DNA of 6,985 bases. It comes from Eubacteriales Family XIII. Incertae Sedis bacterium (GTDB taxonomy: Bacteria > Bacillota > Clostridia > Peptostreptococcales > Anaerovoracaceae). A model generated the notes under the pieces. The model did not search any database. It was not told where the DNA came from and worked only from the letters and a program-made list of their open reading frames with translations. The first letter of the stretch is position 1, and each line of letters starts with the position of its first letter. Made by a program: the position numbers and the translations under genes. The stretch covers positions 1-6,985 of the forward strand of contig JAITNA010000186.1 of NCBI GenBank assembly GCA_031290715.1, written 5' to 3'. Shown here piece after piece: positions 6,426-6,985 of the stretch.

Positions 6426-6985
6426 TCAGCGGATTTCTTTGTATATTTTTTTCACGACGGCGGGGTTGTTCATCGTGTAGAGATGAATCCCGTCCGCGCC
6501 GCGCGCGATCAGCTCCTTGATTTGCGCCGCCGCGTATTCCGCGCCCGCGTTCATGAGTGAATCCTTGTCAAATTCGTAGCGGTGCATCATCGCGACGACC
6601 TCCGGCGGCAGGAACGCGCAGCAAAGCGCCGCCATTCGCTCAATCTGGCCTTTGCCCGTCACAGGCATGATCCCCGCCGAAACGGGAACCTCTATGCCGG
6701 CCGCTCTCACATCTTTCAGAAATGTATAGAAATCGTGATTCCCGAAAAAAAGCTGCGAAATCAAATGCTCCGTTCCCGCGTCCGTTTTTTCCTTGAGATG
6801 CCGGAGGGAGGTTTCTCTGTCCGGCGTTTCCGGATGGTTTTCGGGATAACACGCGCCGCTGACGGAAAAATCACCGAATTCCTTGATATGGCGAATCAGA
6901 TCGGACGCGTAGGCAAAATGATTTGCGGGCGGCCGCTCGGCGCATTTGTCCCCGCGCAAGGCGAGAATATTCCGGATATCCGCGG
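6426..6985 (-). CDS. metF: Methylenetetrahydrofolate reductase, C-terminal part (5' end outside window)
   Basis: Flavin enzyme reducing 5,10-methylenetetrahydrofolate to 5-methyltetrahydrofolate, used for methionine synthesis and, in acetogens, the methyl branch of the Wood-Ljungdahl pathway. The frame runs through the right window edge: the codons before 6959 read ADIRNILA, continuing into LRGD (6948-6959). This is the family motif holding the Asp equivalent to E. coli MetF Asp120. The TTG at 6959 is therefore an internal Leu, not a start. Further family signatures are FAYASDLI, SGACYPENHPE, HLISQLFF (with the Gln matching E. coli Gln183), VPVSAGIMPV and the C-terminal GADGIHLYTMNNP. About 186 codons are visible of roughly 280-300, so the barrel's first strands are missing. 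The protein stops soon after the barrel, so this is the short bacterial form. It lies upstream of and parallel to the lipoprotein operon, separated by 131 bp. No link in function is apparent. Confidence 0.93.
   Translation of the reverse strand, partial: ADIRNILALRGDKCAERPPANHFAYASDLIRHIKEFGDFSVSGACYPENHPETPDRETSLRHLKEKTDAGTEHLISQLFFGNHDFYTFLKDVRAAGIEVPVSAGIMPVTGKGQIERMAALCCAFLPPEVVAMMHRYEFDKDSLMNAGAEYAAAQIKELIARGADGIHLYTMNNPAVVKKIYKEIR

Overview
The window reads as a stretch of chromosome from a fairly GC-rich anaerobic Bacillota, most likely a Clostridia relative. This is inferred from family resemblance only. The clues are two secreted proteins with lipoprotein signals, Shine-Dalgarno-led and ATGA-overlapping genes, and a hybrid kinase whose tandem solute-binding sensor region resembles proteins common in Lachnospiraceae and Oscillospiraceae. 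No rRNA, tRNA, CRISPR array or transposase gene is visible.

Layout from left to right: (1) the 3' third of an oleate hydratase gene on the + strand (1-591, open at the window edge); (2) a short convergent intergenic region filled by a compound palindromic repeat (about 609-716) flanked by 7-bp direct repeats, looking like a small non-coding mobile or REP-type element; (3) a three-gene minus-strand operon (6294 down to 716) encoding an uncharacterised two-module lipoprotein, a family-1 extracellular solute-binding lipoprotein, and a 997-residue hybrid sensor histidine kinase with two tandem family-3 solute-binding sensor domains; (4) a 131-bp regulatory gap with a promoter-like extended -10 and a 5'-leader stem-loop; (5) the C-terminal part of a methylenetetrahydrofolate reductase gene on the minus strand, open at the right edge.

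The core of the window is the operon. Its first two genes overlap by 4 bp and the third follows after 30 bp, so the products are probably made together. All three are predicted to act at the outer face of the membrane: two lipid-anchored proteins that look like ligand-binding proteins, and a membrane kinase that itself carries two binding-protein-like domains. No ABC permease, ATPase or DNA-binding response regulator is present in the window. The arrangement is therefore as compatible with a sensory module (surface ligand capture feeding a kinase) as with a transport system. The flanking oleate hydratase and MTHFR genes look like ordinary metabolic genes unrelated to the operon.

No wholly new system can be demonstrated here. 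The least understood items are the two-module lipoprotein, its coupling to a binding protein and a kinase without transporter genes, and the intergenic palindromic element.
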